Shown here: positions 55,268-62,677 of the stretch, piece after piece
Position numbering within the stretch: position 1 is the stretch's first letter
Layout: each line of letters begins with the position of its first letter
NCBI RefSeq assembly: GCF_027474525.2
Contig: NZ_CP114882.2
Location: 620,001-684,000, forward strand
DNA from: Flavobacterium lacustre
Lineage (GTDB): Bacteria; Bacteroidota; Bacteroidia; Flavobacteriales; Flavobacteriaceae
Reading direction: 5' to 3'
Length of the DNA stretch: 64,000 nucleotides
Notes under the pieces: model-generated
Seen by the model: the letters and a program-made list of their open reading frames with translations, nothing else
What the model was told of the DNA's origin: nothing
Databases searched by the model: none
Translations under genes and position numbers: made by a program

Positions 55268-55558
55268 TTATTTTGCTTCGTTATTTACTTTTACTCCTTC
55301 TACAAAAACTTTTGCAGGTTTGAAAGCAGGAATGTTGTGTGCAGGAATTTTAATAGTAGTATTTTTGGAAATATTTCTTCCTGTTTTTTCTGCTCTAGTT
55401 TTTACAATAAAACTTCCAAAACCTCTTAAATATACATTGTCTCCAGTTTCTAATGAATTTTTTACTTCATTCATAAAAGTCTCTACAGTTGCCTGTACAT
55501 CTCCTTTTTCAAGACCTAATTTTTCTGAAATTTTTGCTACGATATCTGCTTTCGTCAT
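55268..55558 (-). CDS. HU family DNA-binding protein
   Basis: 96 residues, the size of HU/IHF. TKADIVAKISEKLGLEKGDVQATVETFM helices, then LRGFGSFIVKTRAEKTGRN and IPAHNIPAFKPAK, the beta-arm and C-terminus of HU. It bends DNA and shapes the nucleoid. A TATATTTG element is 43 bp upstream (55601-55608). Confidence 0.95.
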   Translation of the reverse strand: MTKADIVAKISEKLGLEKGDVQATVETFMNEVKNSLETGDNVYLRGFGSFIVKTRAEKTGRNISKNTTIKIPAHNIPAFKPAKVFVEGVKVNNEAK

Positions 55559-55600
55559 TTTCTTTCCTATTTATAATGTTGTACTATTTTTTTGAGTTTG

Positions 55601-55608
55601 CAAATATA
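55601..55608 (-). promoter_or_regulatory. -7 element (TATATTTG) for the HU gene
   Basis: TATATTTG with a TTG 21 bp upstream on the minus strand; close to the TTTG-N19-TAnnTTTG pattern. Confidence 0.5.
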
Positions 55609-55665
55609 TGAATTAAAAAAACAATAAATCAACCTAATTCATTAAATTTTAATTAGATAAACTTT

Positions 55666-55673
55666 TACTTTTG
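55666..55673 (+). promoter_or_regulatory. -7 element (TACTTTTG) for mutY
   Basis: TACTTTTG, 14 bp before the mutY ATG; identical to the rplM -7 element. Confidence 0.5.
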
Positions 55674-55687
55674 TCGTCTAATATTTA

Positions 55688-56755
55688 ATGATGATTTTCT
55701 CTAACCTATTGATAAAATGGTATTTACAAAACAAGCGTGATTTACCATGGCGAAATACCACAAATCCTTACCCTATTTGGCTCTCAGAAATCATGCTTCA
55801 ACAGACGCGTGTAGCACAAGGAATGCCCTATTTTCTATCTTTCACAACCGCTTTTCCTACCGTTTTTGATTTGGCTAATGCCGATGAAGAAAAAGTACTG
55901 AAACTTTGGCAAGGTTTGGGTTATTATTCCCGTGCTCGAAATTTACACAAAACCGCACAACTTGTCGCATACGAAATGTCAGGAATCTTTCCTGATAATT
56001 ATACCGATTTATTAAAACTGAAAGGAATCGGAGAATATACCGCTGCCGCAATCGCCTCTTTTTCTTACAATGAAGCCGTTCCTGTTGTTGACGGAAATGT
56101 GTTTCGGGTTTTATCGCGTTATTTTGATATTGAAACTGATATTGCTCAGGCTTCCGCCAAAAAAGAATTCGCTGCCTTGGCTTTCGAATTGATGCCAAAA
56201 GACACCCGAGGCGGAGCCGAACTGAGTGAAGCTAATCCTGCAATTTTCAACCAAGCGATCATGGAATTTGGCGCATTACAGTGCGTTCCAAAAAGTCCCA
56301 ATTGCGGCATTTGTATTTTTAACGAAAGTTGCGCCGCTTTGCAAAAAAAGAAAGTCGCCGAATTACCCGTGAAATCGAAAAAACTAAAAGTAAGAAATCG
56401 GTTTTTTAATTATTTGGTAATTGCTGATGAAATTAATAATACACTAATCCAAAAAAGAACTGCCAAGGGAATTTGGCATAATTTATATGAATTCCCGTTG
56501 ATTGAAACCGATCAAACCGAAGATTTCAACTACATTTCAGAACGAATCCAAAAGGAATTTCTCCAAGAGCATACTATTATAAGTATACAAGAACACAATG
56601 AAAATACTATTATTCATAAACTGTCACACCAGCATTTACATATTAAATTCTGGAAAGTAACTGTAAATGGAATTCTGGAAAACGGAATTGACAGCGCTAC
56701 TTTGACAACATTTCCTTTCCCAATTGTGATTCATAATTTTATTGAAGCGAATTAA
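55688..56755 (+). CDS. mutY: A/G-specific adenine glycosylase
   Basis: 355 residues. Helix-hairpin-helix GD-type glycosylase: LQQTRVAQGMPYF, LKLKGIGEYTAAAIASF (HhH) with Asp in VPVVDGNVFRVLSR (the catalytic Asp), then the four-cysteine iron-sulfur cluster (CVPKSPNCGICIFNESC). A C-terminal NUDIX-like domain (~235-355) recognises 8-oxoG. It removes A from A:8-oxoG pairs. First gene of mutY-ssb-gldE-gldD. Confidence 0.95.
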   Translation: MMIFSNLLIKWYLQNKRDLPWRNTTNPYPIWLSEIMLQQTRVAQGMPYFLSFTTAFPTVFDLANADEEKVLKLWQGLGYYSRARNLHKTAQLVAYEMSGIFPDNYTDLLKLKGIGEYTAAAIASFSYNEAVPVVDGNVFRVLSRYFDIETDIAQASAKKEFAALAFELMPKDTRGGAELSEANPAIFNQAIMEFGALQCVPKSPNCGICIFNESCAALQKKKVAELPVKSKKLKVRNRFFNYLVIADEINNTLIQKRTAKGIWHNLYEFPLIETDQTEDFNYISERIQKEFLQEHTIISIQEHNENTIIHKLSHQHLHIKFWKVTVNGILENGIDSATLTTFPFPIVIHNFIEAN

Positions 56756-56776
56756 ATTATAGTTTCCGAAAAAATG

Positions 56777-56784
56777 TATCTTTG
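56777..56784 (+). promoter_or_regulatory. -7 element (TATCTTTG) for ssb
   Basis: TATCTTTG, 21 bp before the ssb ATG; no clear -33. Confidence 0.45.
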
Positions 56785-56805
56785 ATTTAAATACCACAAA
56801 AAACA

Positions 56806-57246
56806 ATGAACGGAACGTTAAATAAAGTGATGCTTATAGGCTATCTTGGCGATGATATCAAAATGCATTATTTTGACGGTGGCAATTGCATCGGCAGATT
56901 TCAGTTGGCCACACATGAAATATACATCAACAAAACGACCAACGAAAAAATCACCTCAACAGAATGGCATAACTTAGTCGTACGCAACAAAGCGGCCGAA
57001 ATTTGCGAAAAACACCTTTCAAAAGGCGATAAAATATACATCGAAGGACGCATAAAATCCCGTCAATGGCAAGGAGAAGACGGCACCACAAAGCACACCA
57101 GCGAAATTCAGGTAACCGAGTTTACTTTTCTTTCGACAAAGAAAGATTCTGAGAACAACAAACAGATTCCAACATCAGAATCCTTAAAAAACACTACCTT
57201 TGACGCACAAAATAACGGCTTGCCTATCAATGATTTGCCTTTTTAA
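56806..57246 (+). CDS. ssb: Single-stranded DNA-binding protein
   Basis: 146 residues. OB-fold (NKVMLIGYLGDD, TEWHNLVVRNKAAEI, GDKIYIEGRIKSRQW) and a short linker ending in the conserved acidic tip (NDLPF) that recruits repair partners. Sits between mutY and gldE. The longer middle gap (LSTKKDSENNKQ...) is ordinary. Confidence 0.94.
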   Translation: MNGTLNKVMLIGYLGDDIKMHYFDGGNCIGRFQLATHEIYINKTTNEKITSTEWHNLVVRNKAAEICEKHLSKGDKIYIEGRIKSRQWQGEDGTTKHTSEIQVTEFTFLSTKKDSENNKQIPTSESLKNTTFDAQNNGLPINDLPF

Positions 57247-57269
57247 TTGTTTAACTAATCTCTTTTAAT

Positions 57270-58565
57270 TTGGACCCGGAGCCCAGTATAATTTCAGCAT
57301 ACACTTTAGACACCACCCTGACATTTGGCTTTGTCGGAATATTTGCCCTGCTGTTTTGTTCCGCCATAGTTTCAGGCGCAGAAATAGCTTTTTTTTCGTT
57401 GTCACAAAAAGACATTGACGAAACCATCCAGGAAAACACCTCAAAAGGAAAGATTATCGCCAGCCTTTTAGAAAAACCAAAAAAACTATTAGCCACACTT
57501 CTTGTCGCTAATAATTTTATAAACATCGGAGTTGTAATTTTATTCTCATTTGTAGGCAAAGGACTTTTTTCAGAAATCAGTTCGCCGGTATTAAAATTTA
57601 TGTTCGAAGTAATTGTGGTTACTTTTTTGATTTTGCTTTTTGGAGAAGTTTTACCCAAAGTATATGCCAGCAGAAACAACCTGAAATTTGCCAGACAAAT
57701 TGCTTATCCTATTGCCGTTTTAGATAAAATTCTTTCACCCGTAAGCCTGCCAATGCGAGGAGCCACCATTTATTTTCATAATAAACTGGGAAAACAAAAA
57801 ACAAATTTTTCTGTTGATCAATTATCGCAAGCTTTAGAACTTACCGGCTCTAATGAAACTTCATTTGAAGAACAAAAAATATTAGAAGGAATTGTTTCTT
57901 TTGGCAACACCGATACAAAACAAGTAATGAGTCCTAGAATTGATATTTTTGCTCTTGAAATAGAAGAAACTTTCGCAGACATTTGTCCAAAAATTATAGA
58001 AAAAGGGTTTTCGAGAATTCCTGTATACCGAGACAATATTGATCAGATAGAAGGCGTTTTGTTTGTCAAAGATTTACTTCCGCATATCAACACGAGTGAT
58101 TTTGATTGGAAATCCTTACTGAGAGAACCGTTTTTTGTACCAGAAAATAAGAAATTAGACAACTTACTAAAAGATTTTCAGAGTATGAAAAGCCATTTGG
58201 CCATTGTGGTAGATGAATATGGTGGAACTTCGGGATTGGTTTCTCTTGAAGATGTAATCGAGGAAATTGTTGGAGATATCAGTGATGAATTCGATGATGA
58301 ACAGCTTAATTTTTCACAAATTGATGATAAAAATTATATTTTTGAAGGCAAAATAAACCTCAAAGATTTCTATAGAATTATTGCAGTCGACGAAGATTTA
58401 TTCGAAATCAAAAAAGGAGAAGCCGAAACATTAGCCGGATTTATTCTGGAAATACTAGGTAATTTTCCCAAAAAAGACCAAAAAATAAGTTTTGAAAACT
58501 GTTCTTTCAGCATTGAAACTGTTGACAAAAAACGCATCAAACAAATAAAAGTAACGATTGAATAA
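57270..58565 (+). CDS. gldE: Gliding motility protein GldE (CNNM/CorC-type)
   Basis: 431 residues. N-terminal DUF21/CNNM membrane domain (about 20-190; GAEIAFFSLSQKDID, LLFGEVLPKVYASRN), two CBS domains (about 205-330, RIPVYRDNIDQIEGVLFVKDL and HLAIVVDEYGGTSGLVSLEDV), and a CorC_HlyC transporter-associated domain (about 340-430). The order mutY-ssb-gldE-gldD is that known from Flavobacterium johnsoniae. GldE supports gliding and, with GldD, type IX secretion. Start is TTG (57270); no upstream ATG fits. Confidence 0.9.
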   Translation: MDPEPSIISAYTLDTTLTFGFVGIFALLFCSAIVSGAEIAFFSLSQKDIDETIQENTSKGKIIASLLEKPKKLLATLLVANNFINIGVVILFSFVGKGLFSEISSPVLKFMFEVIVVTFLILLFGEVLPKVYASRNNLKFARQIAYPIAVLDKILSPVSLPMRGATIYFHNKLGKQKTNFSVDQLSQALELTGSNETSFEEQKILEGIVSFGNTDTKQVMSPRIDIFALEIEETFADICPKIIEKGFSRIPVYRDNIDQIEGVLFVKDLLPHINTSDFDWKSLLREPFFVPENKKLDNLLKDFQSMKSHLAIVVDEYGGTSGLVSLEDVIEEIVGDISDEFDDEQLNFSQIDDKNYIFEGKINLKDFYRIIAVDEDLFEIKKGEAETLAGFILEILGNFPKKDQKISFENCSFSIETVDKKRIKQIKVTIE

Positions 58566-58572
58566 TTCCAAA

Positions 58573-59136
58573 ATGTTAAAAAAAACAATAGCTGCTTCAA
58601 TACTTTTTATAACACTATCTTCTGTTTTTAGCTGTAAAGATGATGTTTTACCCAAACCTTCAAGTCACTTGAGGCTGGATTATCCGGTAGCTAATTATGT
58701 GAATTTTGAAAATGAATGTCCGTTTACTTTCGAAATAAATTCGGAAGCCATCATCAAAGGCGAGAAAGAATGCGGATTTGCAATTTCGTATCCAAAAATG
58801 AAAGCCACTATTTATCTGACATACAAACCCGTTCATAACAACATCAATTCGTTGTTACGAGATGCTCAAAAACTGACCTACGAACATGTTATAAAAGCAG
58901 ACGATATACTGGAACAACCTTATTTAAATCCAGAAAAGAAAGCCTACGGAATGTTTTACCAAGTGGATGGAAATGCGGCAACGAATTCACAGTTTTATGT
59001 TACAGACAGCACAAAACATTTTGTCATAGGTTCCGTATATTTCTACGCAAAACCTAATTTTGATTCTATTATGCCTGCGGCGAGTTACATTAAAAACGAC
59101 ATGCAACGTTTAATGGAAACCTTGAAATGGAAATAA
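58573..59136 (+). CDS. gldD: Gliding motility lipoprotein GldD
   Basis: 187 residues. Signal peptide ending in a lipobox (SSVFSC, Cys20), then LRLDYPVANYVNFENECPFTFEIN, which identifies GldD. Essential for gliding and type IX secretion in F. johnsoniae. It starts 7 bp after the gldE stop; I chose ATG 58573 rather than the TTG 58558 that overlaps gldE, because it gives a normal signal peptide. A terminator follows at 59142-59176. Confidence 0.92.
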   Translation: MLKKTIAASILFITLSSVFSCKDDVLPKPSSHLRLDYPVANYVNFENECPFTFEINSEAIIKGEKECGFAISYPKMKATIYLTYKPVHNNINSLLRDAQKLTYEHVIKADDILEQPYLNPEKKAYGMFYQVDGNAATNSQFYVTDSTKHFVIGSVYFYAKPNFDSIMPAASYIKNDMQRLMETLKWK

Positions 59137-59141
59137 TTCAT

Positions 59142-59176
59142 AAAAAAAGCATCTGTCGTAAACAGATGCTTTTTTT
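59142..59176. terminator. Bidirectional terminator after gldD
   Basis: Stem AAAAAAAGCATCTGT / ACAGATGCTTTTTTT around a 5-nt loop, with A and T runs on both sides. Confidence 0.92.
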
Positions 59177-59195
59177 ATGAAAATTTAAAAGTCAA

Positions 59196-59573
59196 TTACG
59201 ACTTCATATTCGAAACTTTGTATGTTTTTCCGTCTCCGGTGGCTTGAACAACTTCTGTTAATTTTTCAGGAGTTTGAACCGTTTTGTCAAAAGTTACGGT
59301 AGCTAATTTTTTATCAAAATCAACAGTCGCTTTTTGCACACCGTCAAGCCCAGACAATTCCTCTTCAATTGTTTTAGCACAACCTATAGCACATGTCATT
59401 CCTTCTACGGTAAAACTGGCGGTTTGAACATTTGCAGCGGCGATTTCTTTTTTAACTTTTGGCGCAGCCGTTTCTGTTTCAGCAACAGCAACAGGTTCTG
59501 CAGTTTTTTCTTTACAACCCACAAACAATAGACTTGCTAATGCTAAAGTTGTTATTGATTTTGTGAAATTCAT
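59196..59573 (-). CDS. Heavy-metal-associated domain lipoprotein
   Basis: 125 residues. Lipobox LLFVGC (Cys20), an Ala/Glu/Lys-rich linker (to ~residue 50), then an HMA ferredoxin-like domain (TASFTVEGMTCAIGCAKTIEEEL). The metal motif is C-x-x-x-C (GMTCAIGC), not the usual C-x-x-C. A periplasmic or membrane-tethered copper/zinc binder is likely. Monocistronic. Confidence 0.88.
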   Translation of the reverse strand: MNFTKSITTLALASLLFVGCKEKTAEPVAVAETETAAPKVKKEIAAANVQTASFTVEGMTCAIGCAKTIEEELSGLDGVQKATVDFDKKLATVTFDKTVQTPEKLTEVVQATGDGKTYKVSNMKS

Positions 59574-59680
59574 TATGATTTGATTTTAATTAATTCTTTT
59601 TTTAAAGCAAGACAAAATTAATTAAAAAAAGACGCACTAATTCATAAAATAATTACAATTTTGACGCAAATTTAGGATTT

Positions 59681-60547
59681 ATGATTTCAAAGCAATTGAA
59701 ATGGGTTTATTTAGTGGTTCTTTCTCTGGTTTGGGGAAGTTCCTTTATTTTAATTAAAAAAGGATTAATTGGGTTAACCGCTTTTCAACTTGGTTCGCTT
59801 AGAATTATTTTTGCCGCCATTTTTTTATTGCTAATTGGTTTTAAAAGTTTAGCAAAAATTCCGCGCCATCAGTGGAAATATATTGTCTTAACTTCCATGT
59901 TTGGAACCTTTGTACCCGCTTATCTGTTTGCTATAGCCCAAACCCAAATTGATAGTTCCGTAAGTTCTATTCTAAATTCCCTGACGCCCTTGAACACCTT
60001 AATTTTAGGAACTTTGGCTTTTGGATTACAGTTTAGGAGAAACCAGATTTTTGGCGTTCTCATCGGATTAATAGGAAGTGCATTACTGATTTTGAATGGC
60101 GCTATACACCATCCGGAACAAAATTATTATTACGCTATTTTAGTGTTGATTGCATCTATTTGTTATGCTACCAATGTGAACCTAATTAAGAAATATTTAT
60201 CAGATTTGACTCCGGTGAGTATTACTACCGGTAATTTTCTGGTGTTGCTTTTCCCTGCTACAATCATTTTATTTTTCTCCGACTTTTTTGAGGTAGTTCA
60301 ACTTGCAACAGTACAACAATCCGTTCTTTTTATTATGATTTTGGGAGTTGTAGGAACAGGAATTGCTAATATTTTATTCTTTAAACTGATTCAAATGTCG
60401 TTACCAGTTTTTGCTACTTCGGTAACCTATTTAATTCCTGTTGTGGCTTTCTTTTGGGGATTATTAGACCACGAAATGCTAACTCCAGTTCAATTTATTG
60501 GCGCATTTATCATTCTGATTGGCGTGTATTTATCGGCGAAGAAATAA
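59681..60547 (+). CDS. EamA family (DMT) transporter
   Basis: 288 residues with ten transmembrane helices in two EamA repeats (YLVVLSLVWGSSFILIKKGL; YAILVLIASICYATNVNLIKKYL). Typical of small-molecule or amino-acid efflux proteins; substrate unknown. Terminator at 60569-60599. Confidence 0.9.
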   Translation: MISKQLKWVYLVVLSLVWGSSFILIKKGLIGLTAFQLGSLRIIFAAIFLLLIGFKSLAKIPRHQWKYIVLTSMFGTFVPAYLFAIAQTQIDSSVSSILNSLTPLNTLILGTLAFGLQFRRNQIFGVLIGLIGSALLILNGAIHHPEQNYYYAILVLIASICYATNVNLIKKYLSDLTPVSITTGNFLVLLFPATIILFFSDFFEVVQLATVQQSVLFIMILGVVGTGIANILFFKLIQMSLPVFATSVTYLIPVVAFFWGLLDHEMLTPVQFIGAFIILIGVYLSAKK

Positions 60548-60568
60548 TACGACCACTTTATAAAATAA

Positions 60569-60599
60569 CAAAGGCTGCCCAAAAAGACAGCCTTTGTTT
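60569..60599. terminator. Terminator hairpin between the EamA and M16 genes
   Basis: A 10-bp stem ACAAAGGCTG / CAGCCTTTGT with 9-nt loop. The U runs are short (TTG, TTATT), so it may be weak. Confidence 0.7.
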
Positions 60600-60616
60600 G
60601 TAAATTCTACATTCGA

Positions 60617-62665
60617 CTATTTAAAATCAGCATCCGATACGCCTTCGTTTATCTTAACATCCGACATTTTTATATTCAATTCAAAACCTACATTTTGGAT
60701 GATATTAAAAGGGACTTTCACTCCTTTTACTACTCTGTAATCTCCAAAATTAGTGATTTGAGTCATCGTTTGACCACCTTGTTCCAATGTTTTTGCTTCT
60801 GCAACTTTAAGTCCCGAAACGACATCATAGTAATAAGTAGTTTTGCCATTTTTTACAGCAAAAGCATCGCTTCCATTCAAAGGTTCGATACCGTCAAGAA
60901 GCAATCCTGCTTTCTTGGCAAGTTGCAATTCTTCAAAAGGAGTTGCGCTCGCTTTCATTTCTGCCAATTCAGCTCCTTCCAAATCTTTACGTTGGCCTTG
61001 TTGAATTATATACGCTCCTTTTTCAGAAACTACTTGTTTCATCAAGCTCATTCCACCCATACTTATTTCAACATTTAATTTTCCTTTAGCATCAATTTTT
61101 GAAGTAAAACTCAATGGCGTTGGTGCTTGCGGAATTGTAGTTGATCCAGTCATGGCAATCGTTTTGACAGCAGCAACTGCTTTATCGCCACCAATCGCTT
61201 TGATATAATTATCTAAAACCGTTTTAACGGTTACACCAGCAGGAACGTCTTTCTTGAAAACAGGTTTTTCTAATGGACTTCCGTATTTATCGAAAAAGAG
61301 CATTGGAATTTTTAATCGTTCCAAAGCAGGAATTACTTCTGAACCTTTCCCTGCAATTACAATTCGGGTGTTCTCCAAAAGGAAATATTTATTGGCTACA
61401 CGAAGCACATCATCTGCAGTTACCGCGTTGATGGTTTGAATGTATTTTTCGTAAAAATCTGCCGGTAAGTTTTCAGTTTCAATATTCAAAGCATAACGAG
61501 CTACCGCTTGTGGTTTTTCTACTTGCATTACAAAACGCCCGATATAACCCGCTTTCACATTACCCAAAACATCGTCTGAAACTTTCTCGGTTCTGATTTT
61601 CTTGATTTCTTTGATAAATTCTACAACCGCACTATCCGTAACCACGTTTCTTACTGCTGATGTTGCTTTGAATTTAGTTACATATTTGCCACTTCCAATT
61701 ATCGAATTAGCGCCATATGTCCAAGCGTGTTTTTCACGCAAATTCATATTCAAATAACTGTTAAAATCCCCTCCAAGCACTTGGTTTGCAATTACAGCAG
61801 GAAAGAAATCAGGGTCGCCCATTTTTAAATTCAAGGTATTGACCAATGAAATTTCTGACTGAACAGCATTAGGCACATCTACAAAATTAATTTGAGTAAA
61901 AGCTACATTTTCTGGTGCGGAATAGGTCAATTTTGGCGCACTTCTTTTTTGCCAAGAACTGAATAATTTTTCAACAAGTGGCTTAATTTTTTTATACTTT
62001 ACATCTCCAATGATTACTAAATAAGCATTTTCGGGAACAAAATAATTGGTGTAATTTGTTTCAATATCGGCCAAAGTAACTTTCTTGATTGTTTCTTCGG
62101 TCATGAACTCCCCTGATGGATGACTTTTACCAAAAGCTAACACGTCTACTACTCTATTAGCAATTGCAGGAACACTTTTCTCATCCGCTTTAAGGCTTTC
62201 TATCAATTTAGCTTTTTCTTTATCAAACTCTTCTGGAGTGAAATTGGGATGCAAAGCACCTTCGGCCATTAACTCTAAAATTCTTTGCGCATATTTTGAA
62301 AGCGAACTCGCATAAGCGCCTTGAGAACTAAAATTGATATTTGCCCCTAAAAAATCTACTTCTTCATTGAAGGCATCTTTTAGTGTTTTTTTACTTCCGT
62401 TACCAATTAAACTGCTGGTCAACTCGTCAACTCCTTTTTTATTTCCTTCGGCAAAAGGAGCGTTGTCTAAAGTCAAACTATAAGAAACTCTCGGCAATTT
62501 ATTATTTTCGACAATCATCACTTTCAACCCGTTTGCCAAAACAAAGGTTTGCGGTTTTTTGATATTTACGACTGGGGAAGTTCCAGGTTTCGGTTGTGTA
62601 CGATCTTGTGCCTGCATAATTCCTGTTACGAACAAAATGAATATTATTATACTTGTTTTTTTCAT
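60617..62665 (-). CDS. M16 family protein lacking the zinc site, with C-terminal extra domain
   Basis: 682 residues, signal peptide MKKTSIIIFILFVTGIMQAQ. Residues ~35-465 are an M16 peptidase pair of domains, but at the place of HxxEH the sequence reads GVDELTSSLIGNGS, so it cannot bind zinc. The glycine-rich substrate-binding and arginine/tyrosine regions (REKHAWTYGANS) are kept. Residues ~470-682 are a LolA/LppX-like beta domain (YIKAIGGDKAV, YYYDVVSGLKV). It starts 12 bp after the active partner and probably forms an alpha-beta heterodimer with it. Confidence 0.85.
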   Translation of the reverse strand: MKKTSIIIFILFVTGIMQAQDRTQPKPGTSPVVNIKKPQTFVLANGLKVMIVENNKLPRVSYSLTLDNAPFAEGNKKGVDELTSSLIGNGSKKTLKDAFNEEVDFLGANINFSSQGAYASSLSKYAQRILELMAEGALHPNFTPEEFDKEKAKLIESLKADEKSVPAIANRVVDVLAFGKSHPSGEFMTEETIKKVTLADIETNYTNYFVPENAYLVIIGDVKYKKIKPLVEKLFSSWQKRSAPKLTYSAPENVAFTQINFVDVPNAVQSEISLVNTLNLKMGDPDFFPAVIANQVLGGDFNSYLNMNLREKHAWTYGANSIIGSGKYVTKFKATSAVRNVVTDSAVVEFIKEIKKIRTEKVSDDVLGNVKAGYIGRFVMQVEKPQAVARYALNIETENLPADFYEKYIQTINAVTADDVLRVANKYFLLENTRIVIAGKGSEVIPALERLKIPMLFFDKYGSPLEKPVFKKDVPAGVTVKTVLDNYIKAIGGDKAVAAVKTIAMTGSTTIPQAPTPLSFTSKIDAKGKLNVEISMGGMSLMKQVVSEKGAYIIQQGQRKDLEGAELAEMKASATPFEELQLAKKAGLLLDGIEPLNGSDAFAVKNGKTTYYYDVVSGLKVAEAKTLEQGGQTMTQITNFGDYRVVKGVKVPFNIIQNVGFELNIKMSDVKINEGVSDADFK

Positions 62666-62677
62666 GATTGAGAGGTC

